Source: Crambe crambe (Eukaryota > Porifera > Demospongiae > Poecilosclerida > Crambeidae). From it: a DNA stretch of 64,000 nucleotides. Under the pieces are notes generated by a model. The model searched no databases and had not been told where the DNA came from. It saw only the letters and a program-made list of their open reading frames with translations. The stretch spans positions 5,952,001-6,016,000 of the forward strand of contig OZ004589.1 of the NCBI GenBank assembly GCA_963924555.1, in the 5' to 3' direction. The position numbers and the translations under genes were made by a program. The first letter of the stretch is position 1. Every line of letters starts with the position of its first letter. Positions 1 to 9,800 of the stretch are shown piece by piece.

Positions 1-26
1 CACATACCTATTATCATACTCGCTCG

Positions 27-260
27 TATTTCCACAAGAAGCAAACCACCACATACAGCCATTTTGGGTGGGCATTATTTCTTACATGTGTGTTGTATTT
101 CCATAGGAAGCAAAGCACACATTCAATCTTAACAACAAGATGATATCATTTTGGGTGGGCATTATTTCTTACATGTGTGTTGTATTTCCATAGGAAGCAA
201 AGCACACACTCGATCTCAACAACAAGATGATATCATTTTGGGTGGGGATTATTTCTTACC
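27..260. repeat. 87-bp tandem repeat, about 2.5 copies
   Basis: The phrase ATTTTGGGTGGG recurs at 61, 148 and 235, a period of 87 bp. Each unit also holds TTGTATTTCCATAGGAAGC. The first copy is partial and diverged, and the last ends near 260. The stretch 1-607 holds no coding sequence I can recognise and is best read as PPWD1 intron, because the next downstream PPWD1 exon must lie left of the window. Confidence 0.85.
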
Positions 261-607
261 GCATGCAAAGAAGTTCCATGATGCAGAAATAGACACTTTT
301 AAGTGAAGTCAGCTTAGCAAAGAGTAGCTGAACCAGTAAAAGAAGTAGAAATAGAGCTAACGAGCGAGTATGGTATGCGCATAATGTATTGTATAGTTTT
401 GTGGGGAGGTTTTACAATAAATTAAAGTGTGAACCATAATCATAAATTCTCTTGCTTTGTCAAAATTCAGCTGATATTTGACCAGCCATAATAACATATG
501 TAGGCATTTTGGGGGGGAAATCAGACCTGAATAGGGATACGCAGATACCCCTTATAGGCACATATTGCTACCAGATAATCTTATAGAAAACAATCTTTCT
601 TGCTTAC

Positions 608-3600
608 TATTCATGGAAGAGTTTCATCTGAATGTCTCCAAAGGTAGTGTGAATGGTGGCCATATTGCTCACCCTGGCACTTCCTCCAGACTATGTATGT
701 ATGTATGTATGTATGTATGTATGTATGTATGTATGTATGGCAAACAAATATTAAAGCAAATGGAAGTTAGTACAATACCAGAAGTCAGGGGAGGGGGTGG
801 TGGATATTGATACATTACAATTCTTACACACAACTATTGACCAAATTCCTAACTCCAAGACATTAGCAGAGAGTATGGGTTGTTAGGCTAGGGCAAAAGC
901 TACGTCAACCAAGCATTTCAAGGTGTAAAGTGAATGAATGGCTGGCCTGATAGCATGATTGCTGTGTTACTTCATGTACATAAGCAACTTACCTGAGTGG
1001 CTGCCATCTGCTCTTCCTTTGAAGGTTTCTCATTGAAAACATCTCTATCGCTCTCTCCACTGTGCAAAGAGACATGCTGGTCATAAGCAAGAAGCAGAGC
1101 TCATGCTAATAACTGATACATATGCTCAGTGAATGGCTAGTCTTTCAGGTTGCACCAAGCACTCTGACCCCTTAAACTATGGTCACTACATCCTCCAAAA
1201 TTTAGAGCGGGAAATTAATTTAATGGAAAGGAGATTTTGTAAATTCAAATTACTGATGATCTGGACAGCAGCTCGACTTGGACTTGGAGGGAAATAATAT
1301 ACACATATGCTACATACCTTTTCACTTCGTCAGGATTTTTCCTGGTGAACAAGTAGAATCGGTTTTTCTTGTATGCAGTGCAGATGAGAGTAGGGTCCGA
1401 GCGATCTTTACGCAAGCCAGGATTATCAGATACTTCCATTTCCTAACAATCAGATCCAGAGTGAGTGAGTGAGTGAGTGAGTGAGTGGGTGGGAGGGTGA
1501 GTGAGTGGGTAGGTAGGTGAGTGAGTGGGTGGGAGGGTGAGTGAGTGGGTGAGTGAGTGGGTGGGTAGGTGAGCATCATTACAAGTACAAACACAATGAA
1601 GAAATTAGAGCTCCAATTTGATTGGTCCATGCATGCATCAGCAGATAGCCCATTAAATTTGGGCCAGCCACTACTTTAAACAGTTGGAAAAAGAGAAAAG
1701 TGACCTGGTCGGTGCTTCACTGAATGTTTGATAAGCTACCAAGTGCTTATGGGTAAATTAACAGGTCCTAAAAACTTTCAGTTTTAGTGATAGTCCATCA
1801 ACACATTAATGTACTGTCAGGTGGAGTAGTCACCACACAATGAAAATTTAGGTTTGTAGCCTTTTACACCACACAAAATTGTATTAAAAACAGTACTTGA
1901 TAAATCACTGCTTTCAAAGAATGAATGAGCGAGCATCTAAACCACAGAGATGAAGTTGCAACTCATCATCATAGTCTTCTGGGTTCAATTTCACATGCTG
2001 ATACTTGTAAACTGCACTTCTAACAGGAGCAGTCAGCTACAACTCGGCTACAACGAATATGGGAATGAAGGTTGTCCCACCTGGACTTATAACTACACAT
2101 CCAATGGCAGTACATTCTGCAAGTGTGGCTATGGCTCCGACAGTGTCATCACATGCGACCAAAGCTCGTTAAAGGTGGAGATATCAAAGTGTTATTGCAT
2201 GACTTATTCAGAAAAATATGAGGATGAGGTCATGGGGATATGTGCATACAACTGTTACCTGAATACCAGAGACCAAAAATACTATGACGTTCCGAAGAAT
2301 ACCAGCTTGCTAAATAACGCAACATGTGGCATATACAATCGTCAGGGACAGATGTGTAGCTGGTGCCTTGAAGGTTACGGAGTGTCTGTCTATTCGTATG
2401 AGTTTTACTGTGCAAAGTGTACCGAGTATGAATATAACTGGTTGAAATACGTCGTCATAGCTTATTTACCTCTGACCCTGTTCTACCTGGTGATTGTGTG
2501 CTTCAAGATCAGTGTCGTTAAAAGCTTACTGATTGCGTACGTGTTGGTTGGGCAGCTGACGACGACTTTACAAGTAGCTCACCTGATAGACACGAGAAGG
2601 CTATACTTCCGAGGGCACTCCCGATTGGGAAGGGTTGTTGGTATTAGGATATACTTCACCATATGTGGTATTTGGAATTTGGATTTCGGACGTTCCCTCT
2701 ATGAACCATTCTGTCTTCATCCGCATTTGTCCACACACCAAGTGGAAGTCCTCAACTATTGCATTGCTTTCTACCCACTCCTCCTCATTCTCATCACCTA
2801 CATCCTTGTCAAGCTCCACGACAACTACAGACTGGTGGTCTTTATTTGGAAACCCTTCTATCGCTGCATTAGGTGCTTTCAGAAAGAGTGGAACATCAAA
2901 TCCTCCATCATTGACGCCTTTGCATCTTTTCTCTTTCTCTCGAACGCCAAGCTGCTAAACGTGTCCTTTGACCTCATATCCGTCCCCATCACACTTTGGA
3001 CCACAAATGCAACGAGGATACCAATTTCTTACACATATACAAACTGTTCCATGGAGTACTTAGGGAGGGAACATGTTCCTTACTTCGTGTTGGGTTTGGT
3101 CGTCATCCTTGTCTTTAACGTGGTCCCAATCCTTCTCCTCTGTTTCTATCCCTTCCACTGGTTCCAAAAGTGTCTCCGTTCTTGCTCACTTCGAAGTCTC
3201 TCCCTCCACATATTCATGGATGCCTTCCAAGGCTGTTATAAGACAAAGCCACGCGACTATAGATCCCTTGCTTCTCTCCCTCTCATCATAACACTCCTCA
3301 ACTTCATCGTGTTCTACTTGACAACCAATGCCTTCTATTTCACAATACTTGGCTACATGCTAGTATTGCTATCTTTCGTCATTTTGGTGTGTAGACCATA
3401 CAAGAAAGAACACCATAATTACATTAACAGCTTCATTTATATCAGCATATCCTTCGTTGCATTCTCATACAACAGATCTGTAGCTTTGATTCGATCTGAC
3501 CATGCATACCTACAGCTACTCTATTCCATCATACAGAGTTCGCACACAATACTAACTGCAGTACCTACATTGCTGATCATCTTCGTCCTGGCAGCACGAT

Positions 3601-4677
3601 TGGTACGCACACTAAGAGAGAAAGTTTGTCATAGATTGTCAACAGCATTGACAGATTCGCATCGAGAGTACCTCACAAGGGAGGATGATCTACTGCTACC
3701 AGCCACAAGTAATTAACTATGTAGATTAGACTCGTACTCATGTATGACTTGCACTATATAATGTGTAAGTACATATGACAACCATTACCCAATTACAATG
3801 TAGTGTAAGTACATATGACAACCCTTACCCAATTGAGTATATATGACAACCCTTACCCAATTACAATGTAACAACCCTTACTCTTTACATAATTATGTAG
3901 GTGGGTGGGTGCATGAGTGTGGAAGGGCAAATTAGAGTTTCCCCTGATAGAGTCCAGGATCACTTCTATTTAAAGAAAGTATGAGACAAGCAACTTGCTG
4001 ATATGAGAAACTCTTCACCAACTGCACAATCCCTTATGTTTCTATATTGTCATTTGGTAGTATGTAGTGCAATTAAGTAGGATGTGCCCGCTTATTAAAC
4101 AAGCACTGTAAGTGCATACCCATAACTGACCATGTTCATGATGGCTTTCTTTCCTACTTGACCTTGATGCAGTGCCAAGTGGAGGAATCGAACACTCTCC
4201 TCCTACACTCACATACACACATACACATACAACCAAACGCATACGTACATACACACATACATACATACATACATACATACATACATACATACATACATAC
4301 ATACATACATACATACATACATACACACACACATACATATATATACACACTAAGGTGATGATCATATGCAAGTATAACAACTTACTTTGCCTATCATTCT
4401 GACACATTTGTTGGTTAATAGATTGATCACTATAAAACGATGGAGGCACAGTGTGTGATTAGAATGCCAAGCCAATGTTGTTCTAATTACCTTTGATGCC
4501 TACCATGCTGGCATAGAGAATGAAGTTGCCACTTTCATCAAACACTGTTAGAAGAATAAGTACAAAATAGAGGCACGAAAGGCTTGATTTGTCCACTGCT
4601 TGTTTTGTTGTTGTTTGTGGTTTTTGTTGTTATTGTTGTTGCTTTGGGATGCACACTATCTGATTTGTTTTTGTTGC

Positions 4678-4708
<31 letters not shown>

Positions 4709-6707
4709 GCTACACTATCTTGACTCACAAGCCTTGGAGTGAGAGAAGGCCGGTGTCTTCTCCAACTCTCTCTCCACAGCCAAGCGACGTCCAAACTCCA
4801 TATTAGGAAGTTGCTGGTTTTTCTGAAAAAGAGAAAGAGGAAAAGACAGTCATGGATGGATGGATGATGTCAAGGGGCCAGGGGCCTGGAATAATCGCTT
4901 TCCTTTCATAAAAATTGTTATAAAGGGTAGTTGATTTTAAAATAAATATGGGAATTTGAGAAACACCAACTGCATTGATGGGGTGAGCTAAAGGTATTGC
5001 CTCTTTGATATCTTAATACTCACTGTGAACCTAAACTATCCACCTGTTGCTGTTCAGTGAAGATTGAGATGGCCTCATCGAAGACCCTGTAGAGACGACC
5101 AGTGAGGAAGTGGAATACGCGGACCTTCCGGTCCCCACCCATCACCACAAATAACTTCCCCGTGGGTGAAAATGTCAGACTGAGAGGTTTAGTCTTGGCC
5201 TGGGGAGGAATGAAAAAACAAACTGCTGTCATTTTAAGGAAATGACTGAAAATACCAGTGCCTCGATGGAACTTCTGATGTCCTCTCTTGGAGGCAAAAA
5301 ATGTATGTATGCATGAAGAAGTGCTTACCTTTGCAAATTCATAGAGATCAGTGTCTGTCTTGTATTCAAATTTGACCACCTTGGGGAAGCCATAGTCCTG
5401 TGCAGGCCCAGCCCAGTACTCTAGCATTCCAGACTGGTCACCCGAAACAACCACATCATATACACTGTTATACTGCAATAGAGTAATAAAGTCCTCATAA
5501 TTAGAGAAGGGTAAGAGTAATATTGAAAATAGTACAGTTGAGTGTGTGTGTGTTATGTGTGTGTGTTATACCTCCATGAAAGTAATGTTTGAAGAGTGGA
5601 CTTTGTCGAGTACTGCCATTTCCTTATTATCCCCACGACTGTCAAACACATGGATCACTGGATGATCCTCCTCACAACTAGAAATGTATACACAGTCTTA
5701 ATAGTGATGGAACATTGTGTCAGTTAAAAGGATCGTCTCATGACAACATGCACATACAACAAGTGAGAACTCGAAGTTTGATCAGATACTCAAGAATTTC
5801 TACAAATGTAATTCTGGCAGGGCATACATACATTCATCACAGCAGTGGCTCTTATACATACATACATACCTACATACTTACCAAGCAACAGCAGGTGTTC
5901 TTGCTCCTCCAGCATAGAGCCATGTGCAGAACGAGGGGACAAATTGAAGACGAAACATGTTGATCATGTCTACAGCAATTCAAGTCGGACATAAAATTTC
6001 TGGTTTTTCACTTCAAATGAGGGGTCTGGCTTACCAAAATTGACAACATCAAATATCTTCAGTGCTTTGTCTTCTGATGTTGTAGAGAGGAGAAGGCCAT
6101 CAGGACTAACAGACATGTCAAGGATCTTACCTGAACCATATAACCATAATAGTACATACAAAGGAGTAAAGAAAGCTAAACATTCCATGGACCACAGGAT
6201 CACTTCCTTCTACCCGCAGTTTGTTGACAAAAGAACATTCGTTAAGTACCTAAATGTGCTCTAAAGTGCTTAACAAAGTCAATTCCATCTTCCATCTTTT
6301 TCCAGAACTTCACGTGTCCATCTTGACTTGCTGTCACAAGGAAATCAGTCCTAATGAATCAGTCATCACTATAATTTAACAGGAGGGAGTGCAGACATAC
6401 TTTGTACTGAGCACGTGCGTAATCACATCTCTGTGCATGTAACTCTTCTCATACATTTCGGCACATGGAAGGTTGTCCAGGTACATCTTTTCAAAGGGCA
6501 GCACTGAACAGAACAGCAAATCATGGGGCATGAAGGGCATTATTTGGAATAAATTCCATAAGTTGCTCGATAAGTACCTTTCCGCTTCTTTAATCCCTTC
6601 TCCTCCTGTGCTGGCATGGGACCAACAACATTGTCTTCCTCTTCCTCCGCAGCTGGAGGTAAGTCAGCACTTCTCTTTCTCTTTCGCTCCTCGACCTCCA
6701 GCTCCAT
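608..6707 (-). CDS. PPWD1: PPWD1: WD-repeat and cyclophilin-type peptidyl-prolyl isomerase (partial, 3' end off the left edge)
   Basis: Orthologue of the spliceosome-associated peptidyl-prolyl isomerase with N-terminal WD40 repeats. Exons in transcript order: 6707-6578 (start ATG 6707), 6503-6401, 6350-6250, 6130-6035, 5969-5882, 5677-5572, 5472-5329, 5199-5044, 4822-4729, 4544-4491, then 1442-1318, 1059-993 and 690-608. All splice sites are GT-AG and phases join without a break from 6707 to 4491. Hallmarks include [89 protein letters not shown] and [13 protein letters not shown], all close to human PPWD1. The exon 690-608 ([18 protein letters not shown]) begins the isomerase domain; the rest lies outside. 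I could not find the exon for the stretch corresponding to human [20 protein letters not shown], expected between 4490 and 1443. Its start codon lies 169 bp from that of G1. Confidence 0.93.
693..738. repeat. (ATGT)n microsatellite
   Basis: Eleven or so uninterrupted ATGT units directly abut the acceptor site of the PPWD1 exon ending at 690, so repeat length could affect splicing of that exon. The open frame through it is a shadow. Confidence 0.95.
1459..1572. repeat. (GAGT/GGGT)n minisatellite
   Basis: Imperfect GAGT and GGGT units, 16 bp upstream (in PPWD1 sense) of the exon 1442-1318. The open frames over it encode only low-complexity Ser/His/Thr/Pro runs and are not genes. Confidence 0.95.
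1950..3716 (+). CDS. Cysteine-rich multi-pass membrane protein, receptor-like, nested in a PPWD1 intron
   Basis: A single intronless frame of 588 codons. Residues 1-22 form a signal peptide (hydrophobic [16 protein letters not shown]). Residues 23-160 are an ectodomain with about 16 cysteines and several N-glycosylation sequons (NCT, NRS, NYT, NGS, NTS, NAT); it ends in the motif [19 protein letters not shown] then [12 protein letters not shown]. After about residue 164 come at least seven hydrophobic segments (near 165-185, 190-212, 267-288, 322-345, 378-400 and two or more beyond 425), with a basic loop between them and a short charged tail. The mid-membrane phrase [14 protein letters not shown] is, in my recollection, shared by a large family in sponges and other early-branching lineages whose function is unknown. 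A surface receptor or channel is plausible but unproven. It lies on the strand opposite PPWD1, between PPWD1 exons 4544-4491 and 1442-1318. The long open frames inside it in other phases are shadows. Confidence 0.88.
   Translation: MKLQLIIIVFWVQFHMLILVNCTSNRSSQLQLGYNEYGNEGCPTWTYNYTSNGSTFCKCGYGSDSVITCDQSSLKVEISKCYCMTYSEKYEDEVMGICAYNCYLNTRDQKYYDVPKNTSLLNNATCGIYNRQGQMCSWCLEGYGVSVYSYEFYCAKCTEYEYNWLKYVVIAYLPLTLFYLVIVCFKISVVKSLLIAYVLVGQLTTTLQVAHLIDTRRLYFRGHSRLGRVVGIRIYFTICGIWNLDFGRSLYEPFCLHPHLSTHQVEVLNYCIAFYPLLLILITYILVKLHDNYRLVVFIWKPFYRCIRCFQKEWNIKSSIIDAFASFLFLSNAKLLNVSFDLISVPITLWTTNATRIPISYTYTNCSMEYLGREHVPYFVLGLVVILVFNVVPILLLCFYPFHWFQKCLRSCSLRSLSLHIFMDAFQGCYKTKPRDYRSLASLPLIITLLNFIVFYLTTNAFYFTILGYMLVLLSFVILVCRPYKKEHHNYINSFIYISISFVAFSYNRSVALIRSDHAYLQLLYSIIQSSHTILTAVPTLLIIFVLAARLVRTLREKVCHRLSTALTDSHREYLTREDDLLLPATSN
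3764..3890. repeat. Short tandem repeat downstream of the nested gene
   Basis: The unit ACATATGACAACCCTTACCC recurs three to four times with partial loss, starting 48 bp after the stop of the receptor-like gene, so it probably lies in its 3' UTR. From here to 4490 I see only intron sequence and the CATA microsatellite. Confidence 0.75.
4205..4350. repeat. (CATA)n microsatellite
   Basis: Long run of CATA/CACA units in the PPWD1 intron. It creates open frames of repeated Tyr-Ile-His-Thr or Met-Tyr-Val-Cys on both strands, which are not genes. Confidence 0.97.
4605..4712. repeat. (TGT)n microsatellite
   Basis: Imperfect then perfect TGT triplets in the short PPWD1 intron between exons 4822-4729 and 4544-4491. 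Confidence 0.95.
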
Positions 6708-6876
6708 TTCTGCAACGACCCTTTACCCAACTAGCAGATATGGGTGTGGCAGCTTGTTGTTGTTTGTGGGTTCTGAGCTGAAAAGCTACTACCAGGCTTC
6801 TAAATTGCAAGTAGTACTGCCACACTTAGTTTTCGAGACTAATTTTTTGGAGCTGAAGGCGACTTATTCGCCTGAA
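6708..6876. promoter_or_regulatory. Likely bidirectional promoter between PPWD1 and G1
   Basis: Only 169 bp separate the divergent start codons at 6707 (minus) and 6877 (plus). It contains GATATGGGTGTGGCAG (about 6737-6752), a CACC-box/KLF-like word that recurs upstream of G4 and G6, and TCGAGACTAATTTTTTGGAG, which recurs just before the G2 and G5 start codons. No clear TATA box. Function is inferred from position and conservation between copies. Confidence 0.6.
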
Positions 6877-9800
6877 ATGGCTGAAACAACGGAGTTCTTG
6901 ACTCTGTTAAATTGTACAGGGAAACTAGAGATAGCACTGCAATCAGACAGAGAACTCGCACAGTTTCTCAATAAAGAAGGTTTCATCACTGATGAGGTCT
7001 ATGCAGACGTCAGCAGTACAACATCAGTGCAGACATCAATTCAAAAGGCTGGTACACTTATATCTCACATAAAAAATAAAGTCAACCTCAACCCCAAGAG
7101 GTACCACAAACTTGTGTGTCATCTCCGTCAAAACAAAAGGAAGTATGAGGATATTGTGAACATTCTTGAAGAGGAGTATTACAGACTCGTGCGTGATAGT
7201 AGCCAAGATGATCATACAGATGTGTCTCAAATGGATGCAGTTGATGTTCCAAGCTATCAAAAACAAGGAGGTATGTGTGTGCTGTATGACACTGTATATG
7301 ATACTAACTTTATTTCTGTGTAGATTCTGATTCCCGTCTCATAAGATTAATCAACCAAGTCGATGACACTCCATTGGGTACGTAAGGACATTACTTTTAG
7401 TGTGCCCATAACTATGCAGGTAGTAGTCTCTATAATTTATGGTGTGTGCTACTGAAAGAGCTCCCTCTGTGTCCCCCTTATATCAACCACATAACCCCCC
7501 ACCAAAAAAAAAAGTCTCAAACAAATATCATGTCATCATCATTGCCTATGATTAGCACATAGCTGCTAAAGCATTCATGGTAAACAATGCTCCTCTGTGT
7601 CTCTAATTAAGCTAATGCATGGCTTGTTGAACAATAATAGAACCAATAATCCTAATGCCTAAAATCTTCTAGATGAAGATGATTTGCCTGAACTAAGAAA
7701 AGCCTTAGTGGATGTGTCATCCAGATGGAAAGATTTTGGAATATCCTTTGGATTGAAATCGAGCAAATTGAAAGAAATTGGAGCAGATGGTGGCAAGAGA
7801 CCACTGGAGTATTTCTGTGAGGTGCTGACAGAGTTACTCACAAGGAACTATAATGTTGAGAAGTTTGGAGAACTGACTTGGAGGAAGGTAGTGGAGGTGG
7901 TGGCTGATCCTACAGCTGGTGATAACACAGCTCTAGCTGAAGTCATAGCCAAGGAACATACAAGTAAGATTATAATAATTTATTATGCAGGAAAATTTAG
8001 CTTACTTCTTTAAATTTGTATTGTAGAAAAAGTATCTTTTATGCTGAATGCTGCTCACTCAGGTAACATGCATGCAATGGGATAATGAATAAAAATCTTG
8101 CTAGCTAGCATAATTTCAAAAGCTCTGTATGCCATGGTTACCTAATTTTGCACTCCCCTCTGCATATTGGCTTCATTAGTGACTAACATTATGCAGCCCC
8201 CAGGGGAAGTGAGCTAATTAATATGAATTTTATTACAACAATAATTATTGCATATTCACTTCCCCTTTTAGCATGTTCACTTATGGAGTCAAGGGCAACA
8301 AAATTAAAAGCACATCTCAATACGTTTAAAGAAGTAGACAAAGCTGAGATGAATTCAGCAGTAAAAGATCTCATAAAAGAACAAATTGAAGAGTTTATTA
8401 CTACTTGCTTGAAGATCAGCTGTAATCCAGATGACGTGCGTGACATTTTAACCAATATTCATCACACTGATTTCCTCATTAGTAACGAAACATTGAAGTG
8501 GGCGATGGAGAGGGTTGATAGCATTGCTGTACAATCTATTGCTAAGAGTGATGGAGACTGCTCTAATCAGCCAAGCACCAAAGAAGATAAAAAATTATTC
8601 TGTGATGATGTTATTTACCATGCTACTTTATGTAGTCATGCAGCAAGTACCTGTGATGAAAATGATTTCAAAAAATTCTTCAATGAAGATCACCAACATC
8701 ACAACTTGGATGAAGCTTCTTTATCTATCACTCGTAAACGAGAGGAAGTGGACAGATACCTCATAGCAAGAAAAGGAAAGATCTACTTTATAGCTTTCAA
8801 GAGTGAATCTCTATTATCAGATTGGCAAGAAAAATTTACCTCATTTGCAGAAGGTATTTAATATGACTCAAATGAGTTATATTATTACAGCTATACTTAT
8901 TTTGTAGGGATTCAGCTGCAGACTGATCGCATACCTTTAAGGTTCTTGATACAGCAGTTACACGATGGATTCCAAATTGTACTCACAGGTATTGCTAGTT
9001 ACGTTCCTCTGTTATCTATGATTCATCTGGATTTCTTTTAATTACAGGATTTTCATATGGAGGTCTCTTGGCCTTATCAGTCACTGCTTCATTGTGGCAG
9101 CAGCCAAACCTACTGAGTTCAGATTTGCTGCAAAGAAATGTCTGTTGCGTTGCATTTGGCCTTCCACTGTTCAATCTTCCCCACATACAAGAAGCCATTG
9201 ATGAGTCCCCTGAATTAGCATCCACGATTCATTCTTTCTATGTCAAAAATGACATATTTCCTCAGCTTAATATTTTCTTTGACCCTGTATGTGAAAGTAT
9301 ACTTGATGATCTGGGAGACTTCAATGACATGGGAGATTTTGATCCAAAACTAGTAGGTTATCATAATATTATTATTGCATTATTTTAATATTATAATTTC
9401 TATTTCAGAAGTTTCAAGGATTAACTACTTCTTGTATTATTAATAATTTGAGTGCATTGCAGAAAGTACATCAGGTTAGTTATTCTTGCATGTAGAAGAA
9501 ATAATGCCAAGAATTAATAATTTCTATAGAATAAAATTGCTAAGGATTCAATCTGTGCTGTAAAATCGCGGCTTCAAGCAAAACTACCTCATCTGCTAGC
9601 CAGTGGACTGATTCAAAAGCAGTCACACCCCTATAACACATACCTGATAGACTCTGAATCAGGTCTTGCATTACATCCATTGACAAAGGAAGAAGCTATG
9701 GTTGAATTGAAGAATCTTACTCAACCTTTAATCGATGCTATGGATGATAGATTATTTCACAGGGTAAGGACATATTTTGATCTATGGCATATCATCATGT

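Noticed and set aside
27-260. Regular repeats resembling a CRISPR array
   Set aside because: The 87-bp period is a simple tandem repeat with no distinct spacers, and the setting is a eukaryotic intron.
1322-1630. 102-codon minus-strand frame rich in Pro-Thr-His-Ser
   Set aside because: It reads a GAGT minisatellite and then the PPWD1 exon in the wrong phase.
4042-4449. Open frames on both strands over the CATA repeat
   Set aside because: They consist of repeated Tyr/Met/Val/Cys or His/Thr/Ile codons from a microsatellite inside a PPWD1 intron.
6616-6876. Upstream extension of the G1 first exon to an ATG at 6616
   Set aside because: The extension overlaps the PPWD1 first exon and is not conserved upstream of G5; similarity between copies begins at the Met at 6877.
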